Position numbers and translations under genes: made by a program
In this document: piece after piece, positions 47,883 to 58,990 of the stretch
How positions within the stretch are numbered: the first letter of the stretch is position 1
Layout: each line of letters begins with the position of its first letter
The notes under the pieces: generated by a model
Database searches by the model: none
The model's input: only the letters and a program-made list of their open reading frames with translations
What the model was told of the DNA's origin: nothing
Source of the DNA: Enoplosus armatus
Lineage: Eukaryota; Chordata; Actinopteri; Centrarchiformes; Enoplosidae
Direction of reading: 5' to 3'
Length of the DNA: 64,000 nucleotides
Assembly (NCBI RefSeq): GCF_043641665.1
Contig: NC_092181.1
Location: 8,183,057-8,247,056, forward strand

Positions 47883-48407
47883 CTTTTTGAGGGAATAGCT
47901 CTGCCTTTTGGGAAATTAACTTCTTCTCTTTTTTGCAGAGTTTTTTTTTTTATAAGAAAAAATCGATACCATTGCATGTTCGTCTGTTTGATATGAGGCT
48001 GCAGCCAGGAGGCAACTGGCGTAACTTAGCATAAAGCCTGGAAGCAGGAGGGGAGAAAACCAACAGAGACTCCATGAAGTCGCTGCATCTGGCCAAGAAA
48101 TAATCCAACACATGACCCCAAGTAAAACCGCAACTGTAACTCATTTTCATACTTTTTGCACAGATGAGACGGACGCATGAGACGTAACGTGTTGATTAGT
48201 GAGCTTTAGAGGCGCTGGTAGGCAGATTTGGTTGCATTTGGACAGAGCCAGGCAAGCATTTTCCTCCCGTTTCCGCTCTTTGTGCAAAGCCAACAGAATA
48301 CTGGCTCCAGATTTATATTGAACAGATATTTATGAGAGGAGTATCTGTCTCATTTTTGACAAGAAAGCGAATAAGTGTGTTTCCCAAAATGTCAAAGTAT
48401 TGCTTTA
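47883..48407 (+). repeat. dispersed palindromic fish repeat, near full-length copy
   Basis: The left end 'gggaatagctctgccttttg' plus 'ggaaat' is the imperfect inverse of the right end 'tttcccaaaatgtcaaagta' plus 'ttgctttaa'. Between them are 'gaggctgcagccagga', 'cttagcataaagcctgga', 'gagctttagaggcgctggta' and 'gacagagccaggcaagc', the standard internal order. This is the most complete of five copies in the window. It has no coding capacity and its superfamily is not known to me. Confidence 0.7.
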
Positions 48408-48939
48408 ACGGTTACTTCAATAGAAGCCACTGGCCAGTTGGGTCGATTGAACACTGTGTGGTGTTATCTTACATACTATGAACTATATGGATTTTTGATA
48501 ATGCATTTGGAGGGTCGTATTGCAAGTGTTTTTTCGTCTCATCACTTTACCATGACGTCAGCAGGATGTAATCAATTATCGTGTCTATGGCTCATAGAGT
48601 TGAAACGTTGCTTTTTTGGGTCTAATAACGTTTTGAGAGCTTGAATCCAGTGTGTGCATATTCCCATGTTTTTCCTTAAAAGTGCGGAAATTCACTCTAT
48701 GAGGCCCCTTGCTGTGTGTGTGTGTCGGCCCTGGGTCAGTTGTGCCGCTATAGACTCTTTTCACTCTCTTGCTGGGAGAAAAAGCACAGGCGTAGTTCAT
48801 TTCATTAACGATGGCTTCAGTTTAGGTGTATCACTTGCAGGACCCTGCTATTGCACATGCTGGCTTGAGCTATCGTTGATGTTAGCGGCTCCATCTGTGC
48901 TGCAGGGACAAATCAAAATGTATGCTGTGAAATAAGTAT

Positions 48940-49350
48940 ATTGCTGTTATATACATGCTGCCTCTCGGCCACAATATTCAATGTCACGGTGTGCTCTGCC
49001 GTTTTTATGCTGACGACACCCAGCTATACGTGCCGTTCAAACCCACAGATCCTAGCAGCCTAGCAAATCTCACAACTTGCCTCTCTGATACTAAATCCTG
49101 GATGTCCCAAAATGTCCTTAAATTTAATGATGATCAGTCTGAGGTAATTCTGTTCGGTCCAGGAATCCAGCGGTAATATCTGATGCTGATCTTTGCTTTG
49201 TTGATCATGTCAAAAATGTTGTTCAGTCTTTCTTCCAGCTCAAGACAATCTCTAAAATTATAATTCCTTACATCAATTGCTGATCTACAAAAAGTTGTAC
49301 GTGCTTTCATCTTTTCTCGGTTTGATTATTGCAACACTCTTTATTCGGGT
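48940..49350 (+). mobile_element. L2/CR1-type LINE, reverse transcriptase fragment
   Basis: The plus frame reads 'LCRFYADDTQLYVPFKP', 'WMSQNVLKFNDDQSEVILFG' and, after a frameshift, 'SRFDYCNTLYSGI' near 49315-49350. The F-Y-A-D-D-T-Q-L-Y box is the palm catalytic site typical of fish L2/Rex1-clade LINEs. A stop and a frameshift show that it is dead. Just after 'YSGI' a different sequence begins, and the 3' tail of what is probably the same insertion reappears at about 49690-49874 and 51352-51390. Confidence 0.8.
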
Positions 49351-49356
49351 ATCTAC

Positions 49357-49680
49357 AGTGGCCCTGAAGGTCAAAACACAACAACATTTCACAAAACACA
49401 ATAACATTTCAGATTATGGAAAGGGTGGGACAACACTTCTTGTTTGTGATTGGACAGAACCCAAGTTCAATTCAATTCATTCAATGGATGTGTTGTGTTA
49501 AGGTGGGTTGGTTCTAGATTGGATCCGCCAGAGGGACGCTCTAAACTCTTTGCTGCTGTGATTGGTTGCTTTGCTGTCAGGCAACTGATGATGCTCTGTG
49601 TGTGTGTATGTGTGTGTGTGTTAAAGTTAACTAGAATGGTCAGCTACACGGATAGCTAACTGGCCAATCGTTTAGGCCTT
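49357..49680. repeat. foreign segment interrupting the LINE, possible MITE
   Basis: At 49357 the LINE frame stops abruptly at 'acagtggccctgaaggtcaa' followed by the direct repeat 'acaacatttcacaaaacaca / ataacatttc'. This opening is familiar from fish MITEs. It also contains a (GT)n tract (49596-49620). I could not find a matching inverted right end, so the boundaries are estimates. Confidence 0.4.
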
Positions 49681-49874
49681 TGTCTTTATCAAAAGTCAAT
49701 TTCCTGCTCCCGCTTCTTCTCTGCAGTGTGTCTTAGTGATTTCAGTCTCCTCTTCCATCCTTTCAAACTCAGTTTAAGATTTGTGCTGCTGAAAGTATTC
49801 AGTTATTCAGTTTATTTAGGTTTCATTTCCTTTTGTAAAGCACTTTGTAACACTGTTAAGAAAAGTGATATATA

Positions 49875-51351
49875 CAGTGGTGGCCAAAATTATTAGAACA
49901 CTTGGCATATTTAACAGGTGTCAGTTGTTTTTGTTGAATTGGCCATTAAAATACTCATCAAATGAATGAAATATCTACAAAGTCTTTAGATTTAGGTCAT
50001 TTTCCTTACAAAAAACATGCTAGGCCTATTTCACTGTCAGTGTAACACAATAATGTTCCTTCACAGAAGAAGCCAAATTACTTGTGTAATCATTGTCAGG
50101 TGTGATCGTGGTTAAATTGATGGTGATGCAAGAGTCTTAGGACACAGCTGTGTGATTCTTTTGAATGTACAAGGCCTATCCTACTCATTAAGTGATTGGT
50201 AACATCAGGGTTTTGTCACTGAGGCCACACCACCAATTGGTATAAATTCAAAGCCTCTAGAAGTAGTCACATGTTGCTCTTTGTAAAGTACACTTTAGAC
50301 CGCCATGATGCCACCAATTCACACCAGAACCGAAAGGGGAGACGTAGAAAAAGGACACTTTCAGACAGACAAGTGACGCATCTCAAAATTCTCAGTCTTA
50401 AGGACCAGAGAAAGACCTCACGAGAACTGCGTGACGAGATCAACACCACAACGACTAATGGTGCAACAGTGTCTTGAAGAACTGTGCGTTGGAAACTGGG
50501 AGAAGAAGGGCTTCTTGGCAGAATAGCAGCAAAGAAACCATTACTGAAAGAGAAACATAGAGTGAAACGCCTGAAATTTGCAAAAGAATACAAGAAATGG
50601 ACAAAGGAAGATTGGTATAAACAGTTTGGCAACAAGCGAAGAGTGTATGTTCGACGGAGGGAGGGGGAGAGATATAAAAATGAGTGTCTCTTGCCAACAG
50701 TTAAACACGGAGAGGGTAGTATTATGGTGTGGGGGGCCATTTCAGCCTCAGGAACAGGTGACATAGTGAAAATTAATGGCATCATGGATAAGAAAGTATA
50801 CCACAACATTCTGGTGAGGCACGGAGTACCATCTGGGAGTCGTCTTATTGGGCCTGGATTTATTTTCCAAGAGGACAATGACCCTAAACATTCTTCTAAC
50901 TATTGCCGGAACTAACTGCGACAGAAGGAATTTGCTGGAACATTGAAAATGATGGACTGGCCCCCTCAAAGTCCGGACCTCAACCCCATCGAGCAAATTT
51001 GGGGCGAGTTGGAAAATAAACTGGACAGATCGATTGTACATTCAAAGGGAAGCCTTTGGCTTGAGTCGCGGAAGGCATGGGATAACATTAGTGTTGAAGT
51101 TCTCAGGAAATACATTGACACTATGCCAGAGAGATGTGCTGCTGTAATTGCTGCGAAAGGTGGACATACCAAATATTAAAGTTAAAAGTGGATAAAAACA
51201 GTAGGACTCATTTCATCTGATATTTGTTGTGCTCAGAGCAACCATCTGCATGTTTCATGAACATTATGAAATGAAATCATGTTTTGGAGGCAAAAAAAAA
51301 GGTCAATATTTTCAGAGCTGTCAGGTGTTCTAATAATTTTGGCCACCACTG
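49875..51351 (+). mobile_element. Tc1/mariner element, DD38E (Intruder-like), 1,477 bp
   Basis: The ends are 27-bp perfect terminal inverted repeats (49875-49901 and 51325-51351, starting CAGTGGTGGCCAAAATTATT), flanked by TA at 49873-49874 and 51352-51353. The length suits a full Tc1 element with one ORF. The transposase between the ends is broken (see the separate entry). Perfect ends and a single interrupted frame suggest fairly recent insertion. It sits inside the 3' tail of an older LINE. Confidence 0.93.
50271..51180 (+). pseudogene. Tc1 transposase pseudogene with two nonsense codons and loss of the first catalytic Asp
   Basis: One frame runs through the whole region but is cut by TGA (50475-50477) and TAA (50913-50915). 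Visible parts are a basic N-terminal DNA-binding region ('RKRTLSDRQVTHLKILSL'), the 'GSIMVWGAIS' block, 'FIFQEDNDPKHSS' with the second catalytic Asp (codon 50874-50876), and 'DWPPQSPDLNPIEQIWGELE' with the catalytic Glu (50991-50993). Counting through the stop, 38 residues separate the last D and E, the DD38E spacing of the Intruder group; classical Tc1 has 34. The segment that should carry the first Asp (usually '...SDESKF...' before 'FGNKRRVYVRR') is missing: 'DWYKQFG' is joined directly at about 50617. It cannot make active enzyme. Confidence 0.9.
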
Positions 51352-51364
51352 TAAATATGATTAC

Positions 51365-51390
51365 TATTATTATTATTATTATTATTATTA
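51365..51390 (+). repeat. (ATT)n tail
   Basis: Trinucleotide tract that forms the tail of the interrupted LINE. Similar tracts at 46783-46814 and 60920-60952 may mark other old insertions. Confidence 0.8.
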
Positions 51391-51504
51391 GTCTATTGCT
51401 GTTAACCAACTTTACTTTTAACTTTTACAATGGATTAAATGACTGATTGTCTTGTTTTACGGCCCGCAACCTTAATGTTTTGGTTCACTCGCCGCTCTCA
51501 TCGA

Positions 51505-51830
51505 CCTTGTTTTCAGCCACAGCAGGCAGCTGTTTAAATAAATCCACTACACACTACCTGCCCAGCACCAAACAGCAGACAGGCAAATTACGTAACTAGC
51601 TACCGAGCATTGTAGAGCATATAGCAGCTAAAAAGCCAGATGTTTCCCTCTGGAGTTGGTGGAGAGCAAAACAGAACTAAAAGGAGAGTGAATATTGGAT
51701 GTATCCACATGTGTCTGCTGAATGTACAATTAGGCAACTGTTTGCTTTGTGCTTACAGCTTGTTGCTTTCCCCAAAAGTGGCAAATGCAGCTTTAAAAAG
51801 TAGCTTCAGGTACTGGTTTGCAACCACTTT
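51505..51830 (+). repeat. dispersed fish repeat ('CAGCAGGCAGCTGTTTA...TGGTGGAGAGCAAAA' family)
   Basis: 'ttcagccacagcaggcagct', 'cagcaccaaacagcagacag', 'gagttggtggagagcaaaac' and 'gagagtgaatattggatgta' appear in the order I know from a common percomorph repeat. Ends are unclear. A 173-codon open frame across the region (51640-52161) is a by-product. Confidence 0.55.
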
Positions 51831-51954
51831 GAACTCAGAAGACACTGCGACCTCTCCTCTCCCTCTCCATCTTTACACATTCGTCTCCCTCCAATGCATG
51901 TTACTAACTTTATATCTTCCCCGGAGTTTCTTTGTGCTTTCTCGTCTCGCAGGT

Positions 51955-52258
51955 TGCTGTGGATCGTGGTCCTGGTACGCCTGGCTGCTACTGCCGCCAT
52001 GGGCCTGCCTGACTCTGATCACTACAGTTATTATGTTTAGTCGTAGTTCTGTTACTATTAAAGCTGCTATTATTAATCTCAGCTATTATTACAGATGTAA
52101 CTTCTATTATCAGTCATATTTCCATTATTATTATAATTATAGCTGCTATTTCTACTGCTAGTGCTGCCCCCCCCTGCTCTATATGTAAAGTGTCATGAGA
52201 TGACTTTTGTTGTGATTTGGCACTATATAAATAAAACTGAATTCAATTAAATTCAATT
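51955..52258 (+). mobile_element. LINE 3' end with (GAATT)-type tail
   Basis: A degenerate TTA-rich stretch leads to 'tctatatgtaaagtgtcatg', then 'agatgacttttgttgtgatt', then 'tggcactatataaataaaac' and a tail of 'tgaattcaattaaattcaat'. This is the canonical 3' terminus of a very common fish non-LTR retrotransposon. The minus-strand remnant at 38945 is probably of the same kind. No ORF remains. Confidence 0.75.
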
Positions 52259-55200
52259 GCAACCTAGAAATAATATGGCAGTCAACTGTGCAGCACTCCT
52301 GTGAAATGATGAGATCATGCAAAGTAAACGGTGACTAAAACTGTGTTTTGGTTTGATTGTCAGGAACCATGAGAAGTCATGCATCCTCTTTTTCCTCTGC
52401 AGTACAGTTCATGTCTAGACTGTAGCCTGGCAGCTTCCAGCCATGATTCCAATATTGTCTTTATGTTCATTCATTGTATTTCAGGCATAAAATTTGTGGT
52501 TTCTGAGATGGATCCTTTTGATATTATTACCTCAGTGCTTGGATCTCGCAGTATCTCCCGACACAAAGCTCTTTTTTTATCTTACTGCTTTCTCCAGCTG
52601 TATTTCATATTTAAAGCCACACTTCAGAGTGTTTACACATCACACAGGTCTTTGGGATATTACAACCAAATTTTGAATCGACTACAGCAAATCTGTTTTA
52701 TATCGCTACTCTGACGCGCTGCAGAGCGCCGCTCACAGTAACTCACTCCTTTTCTAATTTAATGAGTTTCGGAGAATAGATGATATCTGCACCTCAACAT
52801 CACTGTGGATTCAATTAAAAGAAAATCAAATGTTGTCAACAGACGCACTGCTGAAGCAGCACTAAAAGTTATGGCTCATAAATCTTTTCTTATCTGCACG
52901 CCGTTAACGCACTGATATGATACATGAGTCAGGTTACTCCTTTGGAATATCATGATGCATCTTAAGGTTTGTGCCTGACAATCATATTTCAGAGAAACAC
53001 ATTCATTTTCACATTCTGCGCGCTTGACATATGCAGTGTTACACAATGTGTAAGAGCAATTTAGGGTCAGTTCGAATGAGACTCGCAGGCTTGTTCTGCA
53101 GAAACGTCTCCGGGGGTCGGGGGGCCGCCCTGTTCCCTTTCTCCCTCACCACATGTTTGTTGGACGTAACCCAGGCGTTTCCTGCCAAGACCCAGCTGGA
53201 GACACTTTCCACATGGTCACAAAACTTCAGGGAAAAAGAAACTAAAAGTAGATGGCTGAGCATGCAGCATGGCCTCAAAAAATAATAATAACAGCAGTGT
53301 TTAGAGTCGGAGAGGATGTTTGCATGTGAAGAAACAAAGTCATTGTTGAAGACTGAGTCATTTCATGTTTTTCCCACAGTTTTATTCAATATTGAACAAA
53401 ATGTCTTTAAAGATACAAGACATTACTGAAACTTGAACGTTTATGCATACAGTATACAGTATATACACATGTACAGTGCAAGGACAATGAAGGTGCTTTG
53501 TTGCTTCATTCGTCTTGTCTGGGCCCCGTTCTTCAAATGTGGTTTAACGATTCAGCTAAGCAGTTTGAGGATTGATTTGTTAATCCTGCATGCAATTATC
53601 TTGAATAACAGCATGCTCTTGTTTGCCATAAAGGCAAAATTAGTATAAAAAAAAAAAAAAAAGTTGAAACCATAATCAGCATTCATATGACTGGCTGAGA
53701 AAGGATCATGTGATTGCAGTTACATGAGGTAGGTGTGTTGGGAACCCTCTCAGCACGCACTTGGGTGTCATTTCATTCCACAGTGTGTTCCACAATGTTT
53801 CCACAATGTTTCCACATTTGATCACTGTTAAACATTAGATTTTACCAGACTAGTCTACGAGTGACGTTGGTGCATGATTGGTGAGGTTTCCCAATGGACG
53901 TGCAAGAGACTTTAAAGTGATAATCATAAGCCTGCTATGATCCTAAAATCTCGTAAACAGAGCAGCTTTAATTGCATGAACAATACTCAGCAAAGTGAGT
54001 TCTGATGTTAATTATTTGCGTTCAAATGACAAATTCCCATTCAATGCCATATGCTCTGGCTCCTTTTAACAGTCAGAATCTACTAGTTGAGTTTATGTCT
54101 TTTGGTCTTCGTATCTCAAACCAAATTTGGTTTGGTTCTTTTTTTGTTAGAATTTATTTTTAATAGTGATAATTACATTACAGTGCAACCTTGTTGTCAT
54201 CTAGAATCATATTTGTATCAACACTCTTTCATTATAAATAGAAGAAAGCAAGAGCATTTGCATCTGGCATGTAGTTCATGTATGGGGTCTCGGTCGTGAT
54301 CCAGCTGTTTGCCAAAGAGTTTTGGCAAACAGGTTTTGCAGGTTGGGGCATACAGACTTATTGCTCTGACAACAGGTCCAGATGAATTTTAAACCAGCTT
54401 TGAAGAACCACAAAATCCTGACTTGAGTCAAATTGTCAACACTCTAATCTAGATAACTCGGGTATCCACGTATAAATGAAGAGGCCGTGCAGAGCCAACC
54501 AAAGCCTGTTTTTATGGAAGATCTAAAATGCCTAAATTAAAACAAATCAAACACAGAAATCAAGTGTAAAAACACACAATACACAGTTGTATGTATTACA
54601 GCATGGAAAAGTCAATAAATCAATCAGTCAATCAAGTTTATTTGTCACATGTAATCATATAAGGTACAATCACAGTGAAATGTAATCCCGCCAGTTCCTT
54701 CAATTTGTGCATTAAAAAGAGTTTAAAAGAGTTTATTTCAATCAAAAAACTCAATGATTCTTCTTATAACATGTTTTTTCATATAATTATGACACAGTGA
54801 ATGCACACATAGAAAGGAAACACATGTAACAAAGCGTATTGTATTTCACTTTCTTTCTTTGATTTGTTTTTAATTTAATTTCGAGTCTCCCATAGTTTGG
54901 GGCCCTCAGCAAAATCTGAAAGCAAAAGTCAGTGTATGTGTCTTTAAATATCTAAATCAGGAGCTAAAACCCAAAGAGAGTTCACATTTTCACAGTTTGT
55001 TCGGGGGCCCCTGGTTGCTGAGGGGCCCTATGCAACCACTTAATTTGCTCACGCCTCAGGCGGGCTCTGCTCATTTGTTTGTTCTGCCCTTGATATTTTT
55101 CCCTTTTCATCTTTTGTTTCATGTGTTGTACTCATTTAGCACTTCAAAGGGAATGCATATACTCGTGTGCGAATGTACTCAATTACTTCTTACACATAAA

Positions 55201-55259
55201 TGAATCATGCAACATGGAGTTGATGTCAAACCACACAGCAGGGATAACCTGCCTCCGGC
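52259..55259. other. non-coding stretch, nothing firmly recognised
   Basis: It contains an A-rich tract at 53647-53662 and a short repeat-like piece at 54625-54690 ('caagtttatttgtcacatg'). A possible minus-strand exon at about 53225-53150 (acceptor-like 'tttttccctgaag', donor-like 'gtgagg') was considered but has no independent support. Confidence 0.4.
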
Positions 55260-55463
55260 TCACACCAGTCCTGCAAACAGGGATTGTGCAACCAACGTGT
55301 CCAGCAGGTTCTGGTTAAAACGCAATGATGAGTCGCAGTTTGATTGGTCAGTTAAAGTGAGTGATACATCTGATAGGTCAACTGGAATCCAGGGTGCGTG
55401 GGTCCTGGAGGAATTTAAAAACAAAGATGGAGCCACTGGGGTAACCCGGAGGCATGTCCGTAC

Positions 55464-55658
55464 CATCCAGCAGCGGTGACCTCTGAGGGGCCCGTGAAGA
55501 GGGTAGGGCGCCGGCTGGGAGAGTTCTTTGATGGAGTCCAAATACTCCTCCATGGTGTGCGGGGAACAATCCGGGTCTCCGTCCTCTGTGTCGCTCTCCT
55601 GCATCTCACTGATGGTGGGAAGTCTCTCCACTGTGGAGAGGAGGCATCTGGGCTTCAT
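55464..55658 (-). CDS. putative first coding exon of an unrecognised acidic protein
   Basis: A good acceptor ('catgccttcctttgcag') ends at 55660. One base later (55658) an ATG opens a frame of 65 codons to a moderate donor (ATG|GTACGG) at 55464/55463. The product begins 'MKPRCLLSTVERLPTISEMQ', continues with an acidic Glu/Asp/Ser patch ('ESDTEDGDPD') and a block 'HTMEEYLDSIKELSQP', and looks intracellular: no signal peptide and no membrane segment. I do not recognise the family. If the donor is not used, the frame runs on to a stop at 55260 with low-complexity-free but unconvincing sequence. Together with the promoter and leader exon upstream on the same strand, it looks like the 5' end of a gene whose later exons I could not find with confidence. 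Confidence 0.45.
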
Positions 55659-56434
55659 CCTGCAAAGGAAGGCATGCCCTTTAATGTTGCTATTGTGATA
55701 TTGTGATGTGAACATTATAGGTGGTTCCCACTGTTTATCAAAAGGATATCCTTTGCTCCGGTGAGGAATTTCTTCATTGAGACTGTAGCAGTAATGGCAG
55801 TCAGTTGGGTTTAATCAATGGGAAAGGACAATAATCAGACAAAGCAATCTGTAAAGTTTGTTTTTGTTTGTGTGGTGAGAATATTTAGCTGATTTTGTTC
55901 TAATAATCAAGTCACCGCACTCTTTGTTCCCCCTTAAATTTCACCTTAAGTCTATAAAATCTGATTTCTGAATTCAGAATTTAAAAAAACAAAACAAGAC
56001 AGCATGTTTTTTGTTTTTTTATGATGGCACCATTCCATTAAATAGAAAACAACTAGATGTCTTGTGCATATTATTATATTTCTATTTATAATATATTATA
56101 AATGTATTAATTAGGGACCTTAACACCAGATTATTTATTGAGCATTCTTTCAGTAAATTGGCAGTTATTTGAAAAAAAAAAGAAAAAAAGAAAAAAAATC
56201 CTTTATCCTCTTATGGATGAAAAATTGTTTGTTTGTTTTTTTGAAGAAGAAGCAGGACCTCTTCAGAATAACTTTAGTTATGAGCTGACAGAACCAACCA
56301 GCTGTACAAAGTCATTCATATAACATTTCACAGTCATTATTTAAGAAACCCATTTCTTAGGTCCTTCGGTCCTGTATCAGTAGTAGTACAGATTATTACA
56401 GTAACACAATTTCAAGCTCAATATGATGAGCTAA

Positions 56435-56452
56435 CCCCCCCCCCCCCCCCCC
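56435..56452 (+). repeat. poly-C homopolymer (18 C)
   Basis: Uninterrupted C tract within the putative 1.6-kb intron, directly before 'atataaacgcctc'. Confidence 0.9.
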
Positions 56453-57278
56453 ATATAAACGCCTCTGCGCAAGCTCGTAGCTCCAGCGGCATCAGTGGAG
56501 GTCCACGTCACGGCATCCCGCACCAGCAGGAACAAGGATTAACACTCCAGCACAGAGCAGAGTAGGAGGGAAAACAGCTCTACAATGCGCCGAGAGGCAT
56601 GAGGGAGAGCATAATTATAATTAGAGTTAGAATAAGTTCTGCTTCAAATCAAAGATCTTTAGATGCGAGTGGAAAGTATTGTTCTTGCAGTTGTATTTAT
56701 GACACAACAAAAAACACTTTTGGCTCAGACGTAGCCGAACCATGTCATGTGATCAGAACACTTATAAGAACATATACTACAGGGGCCGCTACAGAAAACT
56801 GCAGATGACCATTTAATATCCAGGAATTCAAATGATAGATAAAACCACCGACTCTCCATGTAACCGTTTGGCTGTAATATTGCACAGCAACCATGCACCA
56901 GCAGTCCAGCTATATACTGCCATAAGTTTCGATCTAGTCTTGTTTCCCTATGATTTGTGCCAGATTATATTGTTATTCCTGAGAAAACGTCCAAGTAATG
57001 TATTAGGAAATTACAGACCTGCAAAATGAAGTAGTAGTTTCAAAGGCCTCTACACACTAGCATAGTGCAGGTCTGACGATACTAGAATCTGCCTAAAGAA
57101 AGTTTTTAATTGTGCAATATAAACTTCCCCCTCCAGGCTGCTAAAAAAAAAAAGAAAAAGCTAATTACCAGAAAAAAAAACAGTCACTTCAGCGTCCTCA
57201 GTGGTAGCCACGGCCCTGTTGAGGAATATTGAAATGAGAACCCATTCTACACCAGTTTCCATCCAAGCACAGGCTCAC

Positions 57279-57500
57279 CTAGAAGCGTCTGTGTGATTCT
57301 TCTTGATGATTCGTTGGTCAGAAATTCCTTCCCGCTGTCTTCTCTCCGCCTTCCCGGGCTGCCAGCGCTCCCGTGTTCTCCACTTTATTTTCACCCAGGA
57401 TGCCAGCAGTCTGTCTGTGTCAGCTGTGCTTTTGCTAAGGCTCTCAGCATGCACAGGGCATGTTGCGGCGACATGGAGGCGTGAATCTGTAAGCGCCGTT
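57279..57500 (-). other. putative non-coding first exon (5' UTR) of the gene at 55.6 kb
   Basis: The exon would start about 30 bp after the TATA box and end at a strong donor, CTTCTAG|GTGAGCC, at 57279/57278. It contains a short upstream ATG frame ('MSPQHALCML...') that closes quickly, so translation from the ATG at 55658 is the simplest reading. The intron would be 1.6 kb. Inferred from signals only. Confidence 0.4.
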
Positions 57501-57525
57501 GGAGGATAAGCCAGGCCGGGGGAGC

Positions 57526-57532
57526 TTTTATA
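57526..57532 (-). promoter_or_regulatory. candidate TATA box
   Basis: TATAAAA on the minus strand in GCATTATAAAAGCTCC, correctly placed before the putative leader exon. Confidence 0.45.
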
Positions 57533-58729
57533 ATGCATTAGCCAGACTAGGCTAACGGAGCCAATTATAGCCCTCAGAGCACTCAGAGAGAAAGTCAGGC
57601 TGTGATGGTGGATGTGGGTTGGGATGTACTGTACACCTGGAGGGAAACAGGGTGGTCACGGGGTGACGAGGCGATCAGTGAGTGGGTTGTCTACGGTGGG
57701 GAAGTGCCATTATCTCTCATCCAGACAGCTAGTGGCTGCAAGTTACAGCTGGAACTCTGCTTTTATTGATTGGTTCGGGCTTTGGCTTTAAAGACGCCGG
57801 TCTATGAATGTCCTGTGATGAGGCGAATGTTCAGTCCAGTAAAATGCCCTGCTTCCTACAACTAACTGTGAGTGTTAGAGTTATGAAATCACCGTAAAAA
57901 TCAGGAAGAACTTACTGTACATTCTTCTCACAAACGCTACTGAATGCAAGGGAATTGGAGCTACAATTAGGCCTCGTACTGCACACAACGTGTAAAGACT
58001 ACTTTTTTTCCAGGAGATGTGATTAAATGACTTGGTGTTAAATAACTGAGCCGCTGGATTAACCTATTTCGGTTTGTTTTGATGCTCACTCTGACTGCTT
58101 ATCAATTAGATGATATTGTTCCAGATCACCTCAGAGGGATGTGTGTACTATTTCCTGTGAAGGGTGTAAAGGCAGACCGATTCCTCAGTATGGACAGTAC
58201 GTTGGAAATAAACATTACTGCATTTTGTCACTTATTTAAGACTTTATTAAGGAAATGATCACATATAACCGGTTAGTCATTTTTCCCCACCAAACCCGGC
58301 AAATACGCTCCTAAAAGCTTCATCAAGGATTCATGACCTCTGTATTACCAGCAGCCCAGTAAATCAACATTCCTAGTAATCCACCAGGAATGTGCGCTTG
58401 CATGTATGTTGCGGCTTGCTGGATGGCGTCACATCGTGTTGCCTGGTACAACTGTTTTGCTGGGCAACCACAGGCTGACCACATTCAAACGGGTGCGAGG
58501 GCTGCGTCTGTCACGCGGGGCTGAAGTAGGTCCGAACGCGACCTAACACAGAATATAAAACATGTCTTGCACTTTTGAACCTTGATTCACACCAACAACT
58601 AAACTAACTCATTTTCTACTACAGTTTAATAGGGAGCCTTCTTCTAATGATATTATCATATTATTACAAGTAGGTCTCAACATAATGACAAATAAAAACT
58701 GAATAAATGTGCGGAGAAAAAAAAGTGAA
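57533..58729. other. non-coding stretch, nothing recognised
   Basis: Upstream region of the tentative minus-strand gene. No repeat or exon could be supported. Confidence 0.4.
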
Positions 58730-58990
58730 TCATATAGTGTGGCCTTCACGGTCACCAGATCTCAACACCTCTGCACGCATGGGGGACTTTGGAGCCATGT
58801 GTTCTCCACCGCCATCATCAAAAACACCAAAGGAGGGAATATATTTTGGTAGAACGCTGTTCATCCCTCCAGTAGAGTTTCAGAGAGCTGGAAAACAATA
58901 ACATAACATAAAGACACTTTATGGTCTTTTTTTTTACTTTCATTCGTCACCCGTCTGTATTTCAACCACCATGTTTCATCCCTGTTAAAA
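58730..58990 (+). mobile_element. Tc1-like transposon relic (C-terminal transposase part)
   Basis: From 58737 the frame reads 'VWPSRSPDLN', the block that leads to the catalytic Glu in Tc1 transposases. The next codons, which should carry that Glu, are scrambled ('TSARMGDFGAM'). The following 'SPPPSSK' and 'SLQ'-type region and the trailing 'gtcacccgtctgta' agree with the 3' end of another fish Tc1 family, different from the DD38E copy. The right inverted repeat is not clear. Old and inactive. Confidence 0.75.

Larger units (their letters stand above)
49690..51392 (+). mobile_element. LINE 3' tail split by a Tc1 element
   Basis: 'tttgtaaagcactttgtaac' at 49834-49853 leads to 'aaaagtgatata', the usual L2-type 3' end. 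The sequence breaks at the TA at 49873-49874 and resumes after the Tc1 element at 51352 with 'taaatatgattact' and an (ATT)n tail (51365-51390). Removing the Tc1 element and one TA gives an uninterrupted LINE terminus. Confidence 0.75.

Noticed and set aside
51640..52161. 173-codon plus-strand frame
   Set aside because: It lies across a dispersed repeat and a TTA-rich LINE 3' end. The tyrosine- and serine-rich tail is a translation of the repeat.
53150..53240. Downstream exon for the tentative gene at 55.6 kb
   Set aside because: The acceptor and donor are acceptable and the frame is open ('SVSSWVLAGNAWVTSNKH'), but nothing links it to the upstream exon and short frames like this are common by chance.
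56453..56620. Plus-strand promoter at 'atataaacgcctc' after the C18 run
   Set aside because: A TATA-like word alone, with no downstream exon that opens a credible frame.
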